This document shows positions 1 to 9,303 of a DNA stretch of 64,000 bases, one piece after another. The notes beneath the pieces were generated by a model. The model was given only the letters and a program-made list of their open reading frames with translations, had not been told where the DNA came from and searched no databases. The stretch comes from Pictodentalium vernedei. Taxonomy: Eukaryota > Mollusca > Scaphopoda > Dentaliida > Dentaliidae. The stretch spans positions 530,556,971 to 530,620,970 of the forward strand of contig CM062297.1 in assembly GCA_031216915.1 (NCBI GenBank), read 5' to 3'. Position 1 is the stretch's first letter. The number at the start of each line of letters is the position of its first letter. The position numbers and the translations under genes were made by a program.

Positions 1-166
1 ATGTTCTTCATATCACCTTTGAAGTGAAATTATTTGGTCTGTGAGGATTTGTCTTGTGACAATTTATGGGAGAGTGCCTATTGGCACTCTCCCATAAATT
101 GTAACAAGGCAAAGATATGTGAACAAATTTTGATGACCAAAAATAATTCAGCACTCTACCAGTTAA
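1..166 (-). mobile_element. Snapback MITE, TTAA-CTGGTAGAG family, cut by window edge
   Basis: The right end reads AGCACTCTACCAGTTAA, the inverted complement of the TTAACTGGTAGAG left end seen at 58908. Positions 49-112 form a near-perfect palindrome with arms of about 32 bases centred on GTGCC/GGCAC. The stretch 1-48 matches the reverse complement of the inner part of the copy at 58908-59158, so this is the same family in the opposite orientation, missing its far end. It has no coding capacity. TTAA at the outer edge fits a piggyBac-type target duplication, which is an inference from family knowledge. Confidence 0.75.
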
Positions 167-1001
167 TCGTTGATCTACATGTTGCCCATTTTAGAGGACT
201 TTCACCCCAAGCATTGGTGACTGGGTCCTATTTTACTAGTAAAGCGGAACTGGTTTACCACATGAGAAGGGATGGATAGCAGGCCTGGAAATAACCTGTG
301 AACAATTGTTCAAGTTACGGGGGGATTACGTTAATTGTGAAATACCCGAACTAACTACAGGTTACAACAAAATAAGAACACAACATAAATTAAATTCCTA
401 ATCCGACGTATTTTGCCTGTCAATCTCTCAGGTCGAGCTCAACTCAATGGTTGCACATTACATCTACATGAGTATAATTGCATGCCATTTATGTTTCATC
501 AGAGTTTCCCCCAAAATAAATGGAAATCCCTCACGAGCAATCTTGTGTGTTAGCTGTTGCTATTTATTGTGGCAGAAATTGTGTAAAGATATATGAGCAG
601 GGCGGGTGTAAAAAAAAACGAGAAAGCAGAAAAGAGTCACAACACATTATTCCTACAGATTACCACAATGTTATTTAGTATAACCTGCTAGTAAGTTACA
701 ATGTAAGCTCTTTATTTCCAGGCCTGGGTACCCATGTCAATGGAACCAAAGAGGAATGCCATGTGTGCTTACAAAATGCAGATGATGAAATAGTCCAGCA
801 ATCATTAAATATTCAAATGCAGATGGTGGGGAAGATGGATCTTTCTCCCACCACAAAGATACTGAGACATATATAAAGTCATATGAGACAGCTGGGAGAG
901 ATTTTTCTTGTCTCACCCCAGCCACAGGACAGCTATCTCACCCCACCCATGTGACCAACTTATATTGGCTTATTAGCATATTTGATGAGCGCAGGAGCAT
1001 C
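167..1001. other. No recognisable gene or repeat
   Basis: Moderately AT-rich sequence with only short open frames that resemble no family I know. I see no internal repeat, splice-bounded exon or RNA gene. Confidence 0.5.
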
Positions 1002-1237
1002 AATCGCTAATCTATCTCTGATTTGTTTCCTATCAGTATTATCTTCACATGAAGTTTTCATGTTATCATCCGCTGGATGTGACTTCTTGTTAGCGTACAT
1101 TTTTTATCAAGATTTGCCTTGTTACAGTCGACTGGAGAAGGGATTATATTCCGTCTCCAGTGGACAATAACAAGGCAAATAATTAACGTGTATTGACTAG
1201 CACCTCGCCCAGTGATATTCTAACAAAACGTCTGTTT
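1002..1237 (+). repeat. Direct duplication, copy 1
   Basis: This segment starts at AATCGCTAATCTATCTCTG and ends at ACGTCTGTTT. It recurs at 1407-1663 with only a few substitutions and a short insertion near its end. Both copies hold a hairpin (here 1113-1179) whose outer arms are TTTGCCTTGTTAC and a matching AACAAGGCAAA. Those are also the outer arms of the palindrome in the MITE family at 49-112, while the inner arms (CTGGAGA...TCTCCAG) differ. Confidence 0.8.
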
Positions 1238-1406
1238 TCCGACGGAAGTTGCTACCACCATCAAGTTATTCGTTCCCCCATTCATGTAATACCTATTCAT
1301 CCATTCATTCACTTATCCATTCATCCGTCATTTGTTCATTCATTTATTCAGTTACCTATTCGTTATTCTCATTGCTCGTTCTTGACCCAACATGCACTTC
1401 ACTGTT
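1238..1406. repeat. Spacer with degenerate ATTC microsatellite
   Basis: The spacer between the two duplication copies. Positions about 1280-1375 are an imperfect run of ATTC/ATTCATTC units. Nothing coding is supported. Confidence 0.65.
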
Positions 1407-1663
1407 AATCGCTAATCTATCTCTGATTTGCTTCCTATCAGTATTATCTTCACATGAAGTTTTCATGTTATCATCCGCTGGATGTGACTTCTTGTTAGCG
1501 TACATTTTTTATCAAGATTTGCCTTGTTACAGTCGACTGGAGAAGGGATTATATTCCGTCTCCAGTGGACAATAACAAGGCAAATAATTGATAATTAATG
1601 TGTAACAATTAATGTGTTTTGACAAGTACCTCGCCCAGTGATATTCTAACAAAACGTCTGTTT
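1407..1663 (+). repeat. Direct duplication, copy 2
   Basis: Near-identical to 1002-1237. It has an extra stretch of about 21 bases close to its right end, where TAATTAATGTGT is repeated. The hairpin is at 1518-1584. The high identity suggests either a recent local duplication or two insertions of one element. Confidence 0.8.
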
Positions 1664-1975
1664 CATGAACAGTATGATATTCTTCCCTCTATACCAATTT
1701 GGCTTACAATCACTCCTTTTATCAAGTCTACATTTATCTTTCTATATCTTGGCCCATAAATTTGCCCATGCACTTGACCATGGTATTTAAGGTTTGTCTT
1801 AAATACCTTATCCATTACTTTTATCTTTTTTACTTTTTCATTATTTTTGGATTTCTCGCGCTGAACAGCGGATTCCGAAGACCATTTAGCAACTGTAAAT
1901 TTTCACAAAACAGTGACATATATCCTAAAAAGTACCCCCAAAGTGTTATTGTAGGTTTATTCACCTTTCTCGATA

Positions 1976-4900
1976 ATGGATAATAAGTTATCCCTAGATG
2001 AGATCCAGAATGAAGATGCCTTTGACTTCGTTACTGTATTTAATAACGAAATCTCGCCCATGTCTGAAGATGATCCAATTACACCATTGACTGTTGACAA
2101 AGATAACTGTAAATATCATACACCGGAAACTTTCTCGACCACGATAGTTACCAAAAAGAAGTCAATAGCATTGCTTAATATTAATTGTCGTAGCTTAAAC
2201 GCTAACTTTGATCAATTCAAATCGCTCATTTCCGACCTCCAGTTAGACCAGACTTTCTTTGACATCATCGGCATAACGGAGACATTCAGCATTAACAAAG
2301 ACATTTCATATACTTTAGAAGGTTATCAACCGCTCTTATTACGAACACGACCGATAGACGATGACGGTAGAGGCGGAGTTGGTATGTTTGTTAAAGAAAG
2401 GACAGCCTATAAAATAAGACACGATCTAAGTATATTCATTCCCCATGTATTTGAATCCCTGTTCATAGAGCTTACCGACACCGGTAAATCCATAGTAGGG
2501 GTCATATACAGACCAAATACAGCTCCAAAAGGTGACATAGACATGTTTTTGTCCAAATTTACCAACTTACTTGACCAAGTAAATTCCGAAAATAAAAACA
2601 TATATTTAATGGGCGACTTTAATTTAGATCTACTTAATTTTAATCAACATAATAAAACCAACCTGTACCTAGATTTATTATTTAGTGCTGGATTCACTCC
2701 AACTATTACCAAACCTACAAGAGTGACAGATCATTCGGCTACCATAATTGACCATATATTTTGCAATAACTTAAATCAATTCACCTCAGGAATAATCATA
2801 ACAGACGTAAGTGACCACTTCGCAACATTTTACATCGATAGAACAAACATATCAAGACCCAACATCCCCACGGAATACAAACGAATTTTCAGTACTAGGA
2901 ATGTCGCTTCATTTAAACGCCTACTTTCTGAATCAGATTTCTCTAACATATCTTCAGAGATTTGTCCGAATGACGCCTATGAAAAATTTCTTCTGATTTT
3001 ATCAGATTCATTTGAGAAGTCATTTCCCATGCAAAGGGTTAGTACTAAGAATAAATATGTAAAACGAGAGCCATGGATGACCGCAGGTCTAATGCAGTCA
3101 TCCCGAAACAAACATAAACTCCTAGTTAAAAAATTAAAACACCCATCTAATGACAACATTTCCCGATACAAAGTCTATTGCAATGTCTTTAACCGTCTTA
3201 AACGCAAACACAAACAAACTTATTACAAGCAAGTATTAGAAACAAACAAAGGAAATAACAAGAAAACCTGGGATATCCTTCGAAAAGTAATCAATAAGTC
3301 AAACAATTCACCACCTCTACCGTCATCATTCTCAGATGGCAACCTAACACTAGAAAGTCCGACAGCAATCGCTGATAAATTCAACAATTATTTTGTTAAC
3401 ATTGGAAAAGGTATAGCTAATAATATGACAGAACCTACCAATCATTTCACTGACTACCTAAAAAACGGAGTGTCTGATTCTTTCTTTGTATCGCCTACTA
3501 GCGTCCAAGAGGTTATCCTCTGTACAAAAAGCCTATCTCCAAAGTCATCATTAGACTGTCATAATATCTCCTCGAAAATATTGAAAGAAATCATACAGGA
3601 GATAGCAGTACCCCTTACGCATATAATAAACCTGTCATTCGCCACTGGTATTGTACCTCAGAAAATGAAAACTGCAAAAGTAATACCCATTTTCAAGTCA
3701 GGAGATAAACACTTATTCAATAACTATCGACCCATAAGTATCTTGCCATCTTTTTCCAAAATTTTGGAAAAAATAATGCACAAAAGACTAACAGGCTTTC
3801 TGGATGAACATAAACTTATTTCTAATTACCAATTTGGCTTTAGAAAAGGACACTCTACTATTCACCCCATTCTACATCTTATTAATCATGTTGCCAAAAT
3901 GAATGACACACCTTCAAAAGACTGTACATTATCTATATTTTTGGATTTTTCCAAAGCATTTGATACAATTGACCATAGTATTCTGATTAAAAAACTGGAG
4001 CACTATGGTATACGAGGTATAGCAAACTCATGGTTTAAAAGTTATCTCTGCCAACGAACCCAATTTGTTCAATTCATGACCAGTTCTTCGGATGCGCAAA
4101 CTATCACAACAGGTGTTCCTCAAGGTTCTGTCCTGGGTCCCCTCTTATTTCTTTTGTATGTGAACGATATTTGTGAGTCCACAAGTTTGAAAGTATTATT
4201 ATTTGCTGACGATACTACTGCTCATACATCTGGGAATAACCTAAACAAAATAAGTAGGGAAGCCAATTATGAACTATCAAAAATTAGTGACTGGTGTCTA
4301 GCCAATAAACTAGCACTGAACGCGAGCAAAACTAAGGCCATTCTACTGCACCCCCAACATGACAATTATAATTTTGACCAAAATATCTCACCTATATCAT
4401 TAAACAGTACTGAGGTTGAGGTCGCAGGAAATAACAGGAAAATTAAACTCATACAATTTCTTGGAATCAACATGGATGAAAACCTAAAATTTAAGCATCA
4501 CATATCGACGGTCGCCACAAAAGTGGCCAGGGCAGTTTACGTGTTGAATAGAGTCAAACGTTTGTTACCCATCGAATCGCTAAAACAATTATATTTCACC
4601 TTGATCCAAAGTCACCTAATCTATGGTGTCCAAATCTGGGGCAATTCGTCTTCTACCAATAGGCTATTAAATCTCCAAAAAAAGGCTATACGGATTATAA
4701 CCAACAAAAAATTTAATTCTCACACTGACCCACTTTTCAAACGGTTAGAAATTTTGAAAATACACGACTTGTACAAGTTATATTCCCTCTTATTCATGCA
4801 TGACTGGTCGAGCAATAACTTACCAAGAAGTTTCGACGACTGTTTCCAGATTCATACAAACCCTTCTGGAAGGGTAACCAGACAAACCGGAAATCTAGCA

Positions 4901-5119
4901 ATACATAAACCACGAACCCAATTCTCAATGGCCCTGCCACATTTCAACTTTCCGAAAATGTGGAACGAACTCGACTCGTTCACAAAAGCCCTTACCCGGT
5001 CAGCATTTAAGAAAATACAAACAAAGAAATATCTTGATTCATACCAATCCACTATCCACTGTACTAATCCATCTTGCACTGACTGCTTGGCTAATTCTGG
5101 ATCACTATCATCTACCTAG
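1976..5119 (+). CDS. Endonuclease/reverse transcriptase polyprotein of a CR1/L2/Jockey-like LINE
   Basis: Encodes 1047 residues without a stop. It would nick target DNA and copy the element's RNA into it (target-primed reverse transcription). An apurinic-type endonuclease fills roughly residues 60-290: LNINCRSLN (about 66), GITET (about 98), MGDFNLDLL (about 211) and SDHFATFY (about 279). Reverse transcriptase motifs follow: IPIFKSGDK and NYRPISILP (about 567-585), FLDFSKAFDTID (about 656), GVPQGSVLGPL (about 712) and the catalytic FADD (about 743). The C-terminus carries a small cysteine motif, CTNPSCTDC. All the catalytic residues I can check are present, so the enzyme may be functional or recently so. 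The first ATG of the frame was taken as the start. No RNase H domain and no gag-like ORF1 are visible. The exact clade (L2, Crack, Daphne or Jockey) cannot be fixed by eye. Confidence 0.92.
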   Translation: MDNKLSLDEIQNEDAFDFVTVFNNEISPMSEDDPITPLTVDKDNCKYHTPETFSTTIVTKKKSIALLNINCRSLNANFDQFKSLISDLQLDQTFFDIIGITETFSINKDISYTLEGYQPLLLRTRPIDDDGRGGVGMFVKERTAYKIRHDLSIFIPHVFESLFIELTDTGKSIVGVIYRPNTAPKGDIDMFLSKFTNLLDQVNSENKNIYLMGDFNLDLLNFNQHNKTNLYLDLLFSAGFTPTITKPTRVTDHSATIIDHIFCNNLNQFTSGIIITDVSDHFATFYIDRTNISRPNIPTEYKRIFSTRNVASFKRLLSESDFSNISSEICPNDAYEKFLLILSDSFEKSFPMQRVSTKNKYVKREPWMTAGLMQSSRNKHKLLVKKLKHPSNDNISRYKVYCNVFNRLKRKHKQTYYKQVLETNKGNNKKTWDILRKVINKSNNSPPLPSSFSDGNLTLESPTAIADKFNNYFVNIGKGIANNMTEPTNHFTDYLKNGVSDSFFVSPTSVQEVILCTKSLSPKSSLDCHNISSKILKEIIQEIAVPLTHIINLSFATGIVPQKMKTAKVIPIFKSGDKHLFNNYRPISILPSFSKILEKIMHKRLTGFLDEHKLISNYQFGFRKGHSTIHPILHLINHVAKMNDTPSKDCTLSIFLDFSKAFDTIDHSILIKKLEHYGIRGIANSWFKSYLCQRTQFVQFMTSSSDAQTITTGVPQGSVLGPLLFLLYVNDICESTSLKVLLFADDTTAHTSGNNLNKISREANYELSKISDWCLANKLALNASKTKAILLHPQHDNYNFDQNISPISLNSTEVEVAGNNRKIKLIQFLGINMDENLKFKHHISTVATKVARAVYVLNRVKRLLPIESLKQLYFTLIQSHLIYGVQIWGNSSSTNRLLNLQKKAIRIITNKKFNSHTDPLFKRLEILKIHDLYKLYSLLFMHDWSSNNLPRSFDDCFQIHTNPSGRVTRQTGNLAIHKPRTQFSMALPHFNFPKMWNELDSFTKALTRSAFKKIQTKKYLDSYQSTIHCTNPSCTDCLANSGSLSST

Positions 5120-5818
5120 TTTCCTAACATAAGTGCCCCATCTTTCCCGTAATGATTATCATTATCTTTCTGATCGTTTTTGCGTACACTCACTTCGTTC
5201 GTAAAGATATCTTAATTTCGGAATTCCTAATGGGGCAAACAACAATTGCTGCTTTGCATTCAGATCTGGTAACATATGTGGGGAAAAAAAAAAGAAAAAC
5301 CCAAAAAACAAAACAAAACAAAACAAAAAAAGGGGTGAAGAAATAAAAAGTAAATAAACAATATAAATATACAAATACAATTAAAAAGAGAAATAATCTT
5401 TTAAAAAATACAACAATAAAAAAAAATACTAAAAATAAAATTCTGTAAAATCGGATTCTGCTGTTCAAAAAAAAAAAAAAAAATGAATAAATAAATAAAA
5501 TAAGATAAGGATCAAATAAAATAAAATAATTCATTTTCATTTTTATTTTTATTTATTTTTTTTTCTGTTCTTTCAGGTTTTATCTATTTACCTTAATATT
5601 TATTTTATCTTAATATTTCACCGTATACCATTTTCTCTGCACGTTTCAATATTGTATATATGTACATATTTTACCCTGGGAATGACGGGAAGACAGTCAC
5701 TAGACTATGTCATTTCCCAGCAGTATACATATAAACACTTTTTAAAAAAATTCTGTTATGCACTATTATTGTAAAAATATTTGTATACTGCGAATAAATT
5801 TCAAATTTCAAATTTCAA
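5120..5818 (+). other. 3' untranslated region and tail of the LINE
   Basis: Contains A-rich runs (about 5283-5420 and 5469-5483), a T-rich run (about 5535-5570), a stem-loop at about 5667-5711 (CTGGGAATGAC pairing with GTCATTTCCCAG), and the terminal AAATTTC repeats. The open frames on the minus strand here are a by-product of the A/T bias. The stem-loop could be the structure recognised by the reverse transcriptase, which is an inference. Confidence 0.65.
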
Positions 5819-6262
5819 TCATCGAACGCTCTTCAACAAACAACATGTCACATTTCGGAAATATTAGCAGACAGACATTTGTTAAAGAAAATAGAAGTAA
5901 AAGCAGACCGCAAAACCAAAAGACACTTGACTCTTTTGTATGAATTTTTGGGTGAACGCCATTTTGAGAGGAGCGAGTTACATGAAATTCCCATTGAAAA
6001 GTTTTGCGAATACATTGCAGAATTTATAATATAACGTCATCGAAATGTGTTAATGTTCATTTCACTACAAATCTTTAACCCGTCTTGCCGGCGTTGGTAT
6101 TTAATTTTGTGGTATATACCTGTGGTAAATACAGAACTTTTGTGCACTCTTTCCGATAAGCAAATCATTTTTTTTCAGAAATGGACAAAATTGTTCGATA
6201 TAGCTGTACATTCCCCTGAATTACTTTTGATGACGTCAGACTGTTTTGGTGGGGGAGAAAAA
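5819..6262. other. No recognisable gene
   Basis: AT-rich, with short frames that lack any motif. It lies between the LINE tail and a large inverted repeat. Confidence 0.5.
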
Positions 6263-6412
6263 TTATCCCTGATGGGGCGGGTGTGAGATGGGGAAATCTC
6301 ACCCTCGGGACAAGATATTTGGTTCAGATACTTGGCAAGCATCCTATCAGGCCCAAATATCTTGCTCTCGGGTGAGATTTCCCCATCTCACACACTCACC
6401 CACCAGGGATAA
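6263..6412. repeat. Inverted repeat with 60-base arms
   Basis: The left arm 6263-6322 (TTATCCCTGATGG...) pairs with the right arm 6352-6412 (...CCACCAGGGATAA) with few mismatches. The two arms share a long run that includes GTGAGATGGGGAAATCTCACC. The right arm is followed by AAAAT, so the end reads hairpin then TAAAAAT, like the hairpin-ended families described elsewhere in this window. Confidence 0.8.
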
Positions 6413-6606
6413 AAATATTCTCATCAATGTAATCACCTGGAACATTGTGCATCTTAATAGCTAAGTGGGGGAAGAAATACAGTTATTTTGGACACACACA
6501 CATCCCAAATTTTAAAATAATCCAATTATGTCTGAATTAATGTTAATCCTTCACCCAACACAATGATCAAAACAAGCCAGTGCTATTCACAAAAATAACC
6601 ATTTGT

Positions 6607-6732
6607 CATTATTTTTTTCATTTTTGTCTCAAAAACGTAGCTTATGACCTTTCATTGAAATTAGATCATTGAGCTTGTTCCAATAAGGGTTCATAAGCTA
6701 TGTTTTTGATGCAAAAAATGAAAAAAAAAATG
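6607..6732. repeat. Imperfect inverted repeat with about 43-base arms
   Basis: Positions 6608-6650 (…AAAAACGTAGCTTATGACC) are complementary to 6688-6732 (GGTTCATAAGCTATGTTTTT…). The loop contains CATTGAGCTTGTTCCAAT, like the centre of the MITEs at 51577-51825 and 61384-61587. It is probably a decayed snapback MITE. The rest of 6413-6772 shows nothing recognisable. Confidence 0.6.
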
Positions 6733-6772
6733 AGTTTATCAAGAATTTTATTTGCAAGTATCTTCTGCCTTT

Positions 6773-7103
6773 ATTTATTTATTTATTTATTTTTGATAGC
6801 CAGGGTCACCTCGTGTTGGACAGTCTTATAGGTGGAGGAAGCCAGAGTACCCAGAGAGAACCAATGAGCAGTGGCTAGCATTTGTTGACTCCCCAATGTT
6901 CTAACAGGGTTAGCATTGGATAAAGACAAGAGCACCATCAACATGCAATACACCTTTGTACACAGCACTACCATGCACCCACAGGCAATCAGAATTAAGT
7001 GCCTTGTTCAAGTAGAATACAATGCAGTAACCCCAGGCGGAGATCAAACCATGGACTTTTTGGTTTGAAGTTCATTGCCGTAACCACTGAGCCAACATGC
7101 TCC
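6773..7103 (-). mobile_element. tRNA-headed SINE
   Basis: Read on the minus strand, the head carries an A-box-like TGGCTCAGTGGTTA and a B-box-like GGTTTGATCTCC. A conserved body follows with a core equivalent to GGTACTCTGGCTTCCTCCACC, then an (AAAT)n tail seen here as TTTATTTATTTATTT. A possible target duplication CTGCCTTT lies at 6765-6772 and 7104-7111. It encodes no protein and would depend on a LINE for movement. Confidence 0.8.
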
Positions 7104-7111
7104 CTGCCTTT

Positions 7112-7878
7112 TGTGTCAGGTAAAGTGTTAATGCAGATGCATGGATGTACAGAAAGAACATATTCATGTTTCTCTCAACAATCTTTATGGGTGGGGAACG
7201 ATAACAGTAAGTTAATAATTTTCATCAGCAACAAAGTGAAGTTCATTTCACACCTCCTTGTAACTTGGTGATAATATAATAAGAAGACTATTGAGATGTA
7301 ATTTCCTTTTGGGAGCAATTATAAGCTCTGTGAATTCACATCACACTTTGACAGATAAAGTAATATGCTGTCCAAAAGTTTCCAGTGAGAGCACAGTGGT
7401 GTATGAGAATTTGTCAATAATTAGAGGTCTTAGCAGATGGTAGAGAATCAATAGAAAACCGATTTCGAATAAAGTAGAATAGTAATCTTGAACAGCAAGC
7501 CTGTACAAATTAGAAATTAAGGTAATGTGAAAAAGGGTTACCTTAACCTCTTTCAGACAACCCTAGTAGTATATTACAAGAACAATAGGAGTGTTCCCCT
7601 CTCCTGGAACCCAGCCACCTCCAATCAGCAGGTCGCAGGTAGGGATGACCCAAGGACTCCCATCATAATAAATCATTAATTGAAAATGGAATATGTTTTC
7701 ATTTTTGAAATTCACTAAAAACACAATCCATTCCACTGAGAGGGGGTCATAAGCTGAGTTTGAATGCTTTTTTGAGAATAGTACTGGCTAGTTTTGGCTG
7801 TTACATTTGGGTGAAGACTTGATATAGATAAGACTTACACCAAGGCTACAGAGTTCACAAGCTTAGTTACTCAGTTAA
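7112..7878. other. No recognisable gene
   Basis: Mixed sequence with no long frame and no repeat I can match elsewhere in the window. Confidence 0.5.
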
Positions 7879-7926
7879 CAAGATGCCCCCGTGGGGCCTG
7901 AGGCACTCACCTGACCAAAGTTGTTT

Positions 7927-8135
7927 AACTGGTAGAGTGCTAGAAGCCACTATCATGGCTCTACTGAAAAGTGCTGAAAGCCACTATAGTGGCTTTACAC
8001 TGTTGGAATTAGCTTGATGTTTGCTCAGCAGTACAACAAAACAGTTTTTAAAGAAAATTGTAACAAATCAATTGTTTATGAGCAAAATTTTGCTAAACCA
8101 AGGATCCCCTTGCTGGTAGCAATAAAATCATTAAA
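7927..8135 (+). mobile_element. MITE of the TTAACTGGTAGAG family, interrupted
   Basis: Starts TTTAACTGGTAGAGTGCT and matches 14424-14737 and 58622-58911 (AAAGTGCTGAAAG, CCTTGCTGGTAGCA). Its remaining right part, TTACAAATCACCTTT, lies at about 9313-9327, after the two nested elements. It sits in family A sequence at GTTTAAA, consistent with a TTAA target. The central palindrome is lost. Confidence 0.65.
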
Positions 8136-8379
8136 ACTAGAGGATGGCCACCAAAGGGTGGCTGATTCCCCCGAAAAAAGCCTTGATAGCCATTCCAACC
8201 TTATTCGCGACACACCCTCTGGTTGTGGGCAATAATAATACCAAGTATCATTAATATCCTTGAAGGCTGTAAGAAGTTATGGAGCGGACACGAATTCCGT
8301 CTACGCCCGGACGGACAGACAGACAGATGGACGACGTCAAGGCTAGATTCCCCCGAATTTTTTGGGAGGGAATAAAAAT
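8136..8379 (+). mobile_element. Family F short hairpin-ended element
   Basis: The 5' end AACTAGAGGATGGCCACCAA forms a hairpin with GGGTGGC. A short body follows, then a GACGGACAGACAGACAGATGG microsatellite-type run. The 3' end is a hairpin (TTCCCCCGAA, loop, TTGGGAGGGAA) followed by TAAAAAT. This is the smallest complete example of the shared plan and has no tandem core. No coding potential. Confidence 0.7.
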
Positions 8380-9303
8380 AGGACGATGAAATCGTCAGAT
8401 GTGTACCCATTCGCGCAACTAGTAGAAAGCTGTATGACGGAGGGCCACCACGGATGCCGACATTATGTACACCACACATGATATGGTTACATACAGAAAT
8501 GGATTGGAGGAGTGTCTAATTTGATGGATAAAGGGTTAATATCTCCAGATCAAATTATGAGATTTACATTAAAAAACTATACAGCACCGCACATCAGTAA
8601 CCTGAATAAATATATAAAGTAACATGACAATCGGATTGATATTTTATGAGTTATCGAATGCCAAAGGGACTGGAGGAATTTTCAATTTGAAGGATAAAGG
8701 GTTAATATCTCAGGATCAAATTAACAGATTTACACCAAAAACTATACAGCTCGGCACATCAGTAACCTGAACACAAATATAAAGTAACTTGACAATCCAA
8801 GCAATATTTTTCAAGTTATCGAATGCCAAAGGGATTGGAGGAATTTTCAATTTGAAGGATAAAGGGTTAATATCTCAGGATCAAAATAACAGATTTACAC
8901 CAAAAACTATACAGCTTGGTACATCAGTAACCTGAACACAAATATAAAGTAACTTGACAATCCAAGCAATATTTTTCAAGTTATCAAATGCCAAAGGGAT
9001 TGGAGGAATCTTCAATTTGAATGATAAAGGGTTAATATCTCAGGATTAAATTATCTGATTTACACCTAAAACTTTCCAGCTCGGCACATCAGTAACCTGA
9101 ACACAAATATAAAGTAACCTGACAATCCAAGCAAAATTTTTTCAAGTTATCAAATGACAAAGAAATGGATATGGACGCCGGATGGACAGACGGACGGACG
9201 GACTGATGGACGGACGGACGGACAAAGGATGGACGAATGACGGATGGCCACCTCGGATGCCGGCATTATGTGTACCATACATAGTATGGGTACACATAAA
9301 AAT
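8380..9303 (+). mobile_element. Family E hairpin-ended element with four 165-bp core units
   Basis: The 5' end GGACGATGAAATCGTC is a small hairpin. The core holds about four units of 165-166 bp; the shared point before AATGCCAAAGGG falls at 8655, 8820, 8985 and 9151. A (GACG)n run at about 9182-9230 precedes the 3' hairpin TGTGTACCATACATAGTATG/GGTACACA followed by TAAAAAT. It starts directly where the family F element ends. A much longer relative is at 55039-57806. Confidence 0.8.

Larger units (their letters stand above)
1664..5818 (+). mobile_element. Non-LTR (LINE-type) retrotransposon, 5' limit uncertain
   Basis: A single long ORF with endonuclease and reverse transcriptase domains is followed by an A/T-rich 3' region. 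The element ends in a short tandem tail of about three TTTCAAA units (5796-5817). A microsatellite-like tail rather than poly(A) is typical of the CR1/L2/Jockey group. The 5' end is set arbitrarily after the duplicated segment, because I could not find a target-site duplication or a separate ORF1. It may be 5'-truncated within an original ORF1. Confidence 0.8.

Noticed and set aside
982..1575. Two frames with the same C-terminal 55 residues
   Set aside because: They arise from the direct duplication at 1002-1663 and include a hairpin repeat; there is no sign of a real protein family.
5190..5540. Hydrophobic, Phe/Leu-rich frames on the minus strand
   Set aside because: A by-product of the A-rich 3' region of the LINE read on the other strand.
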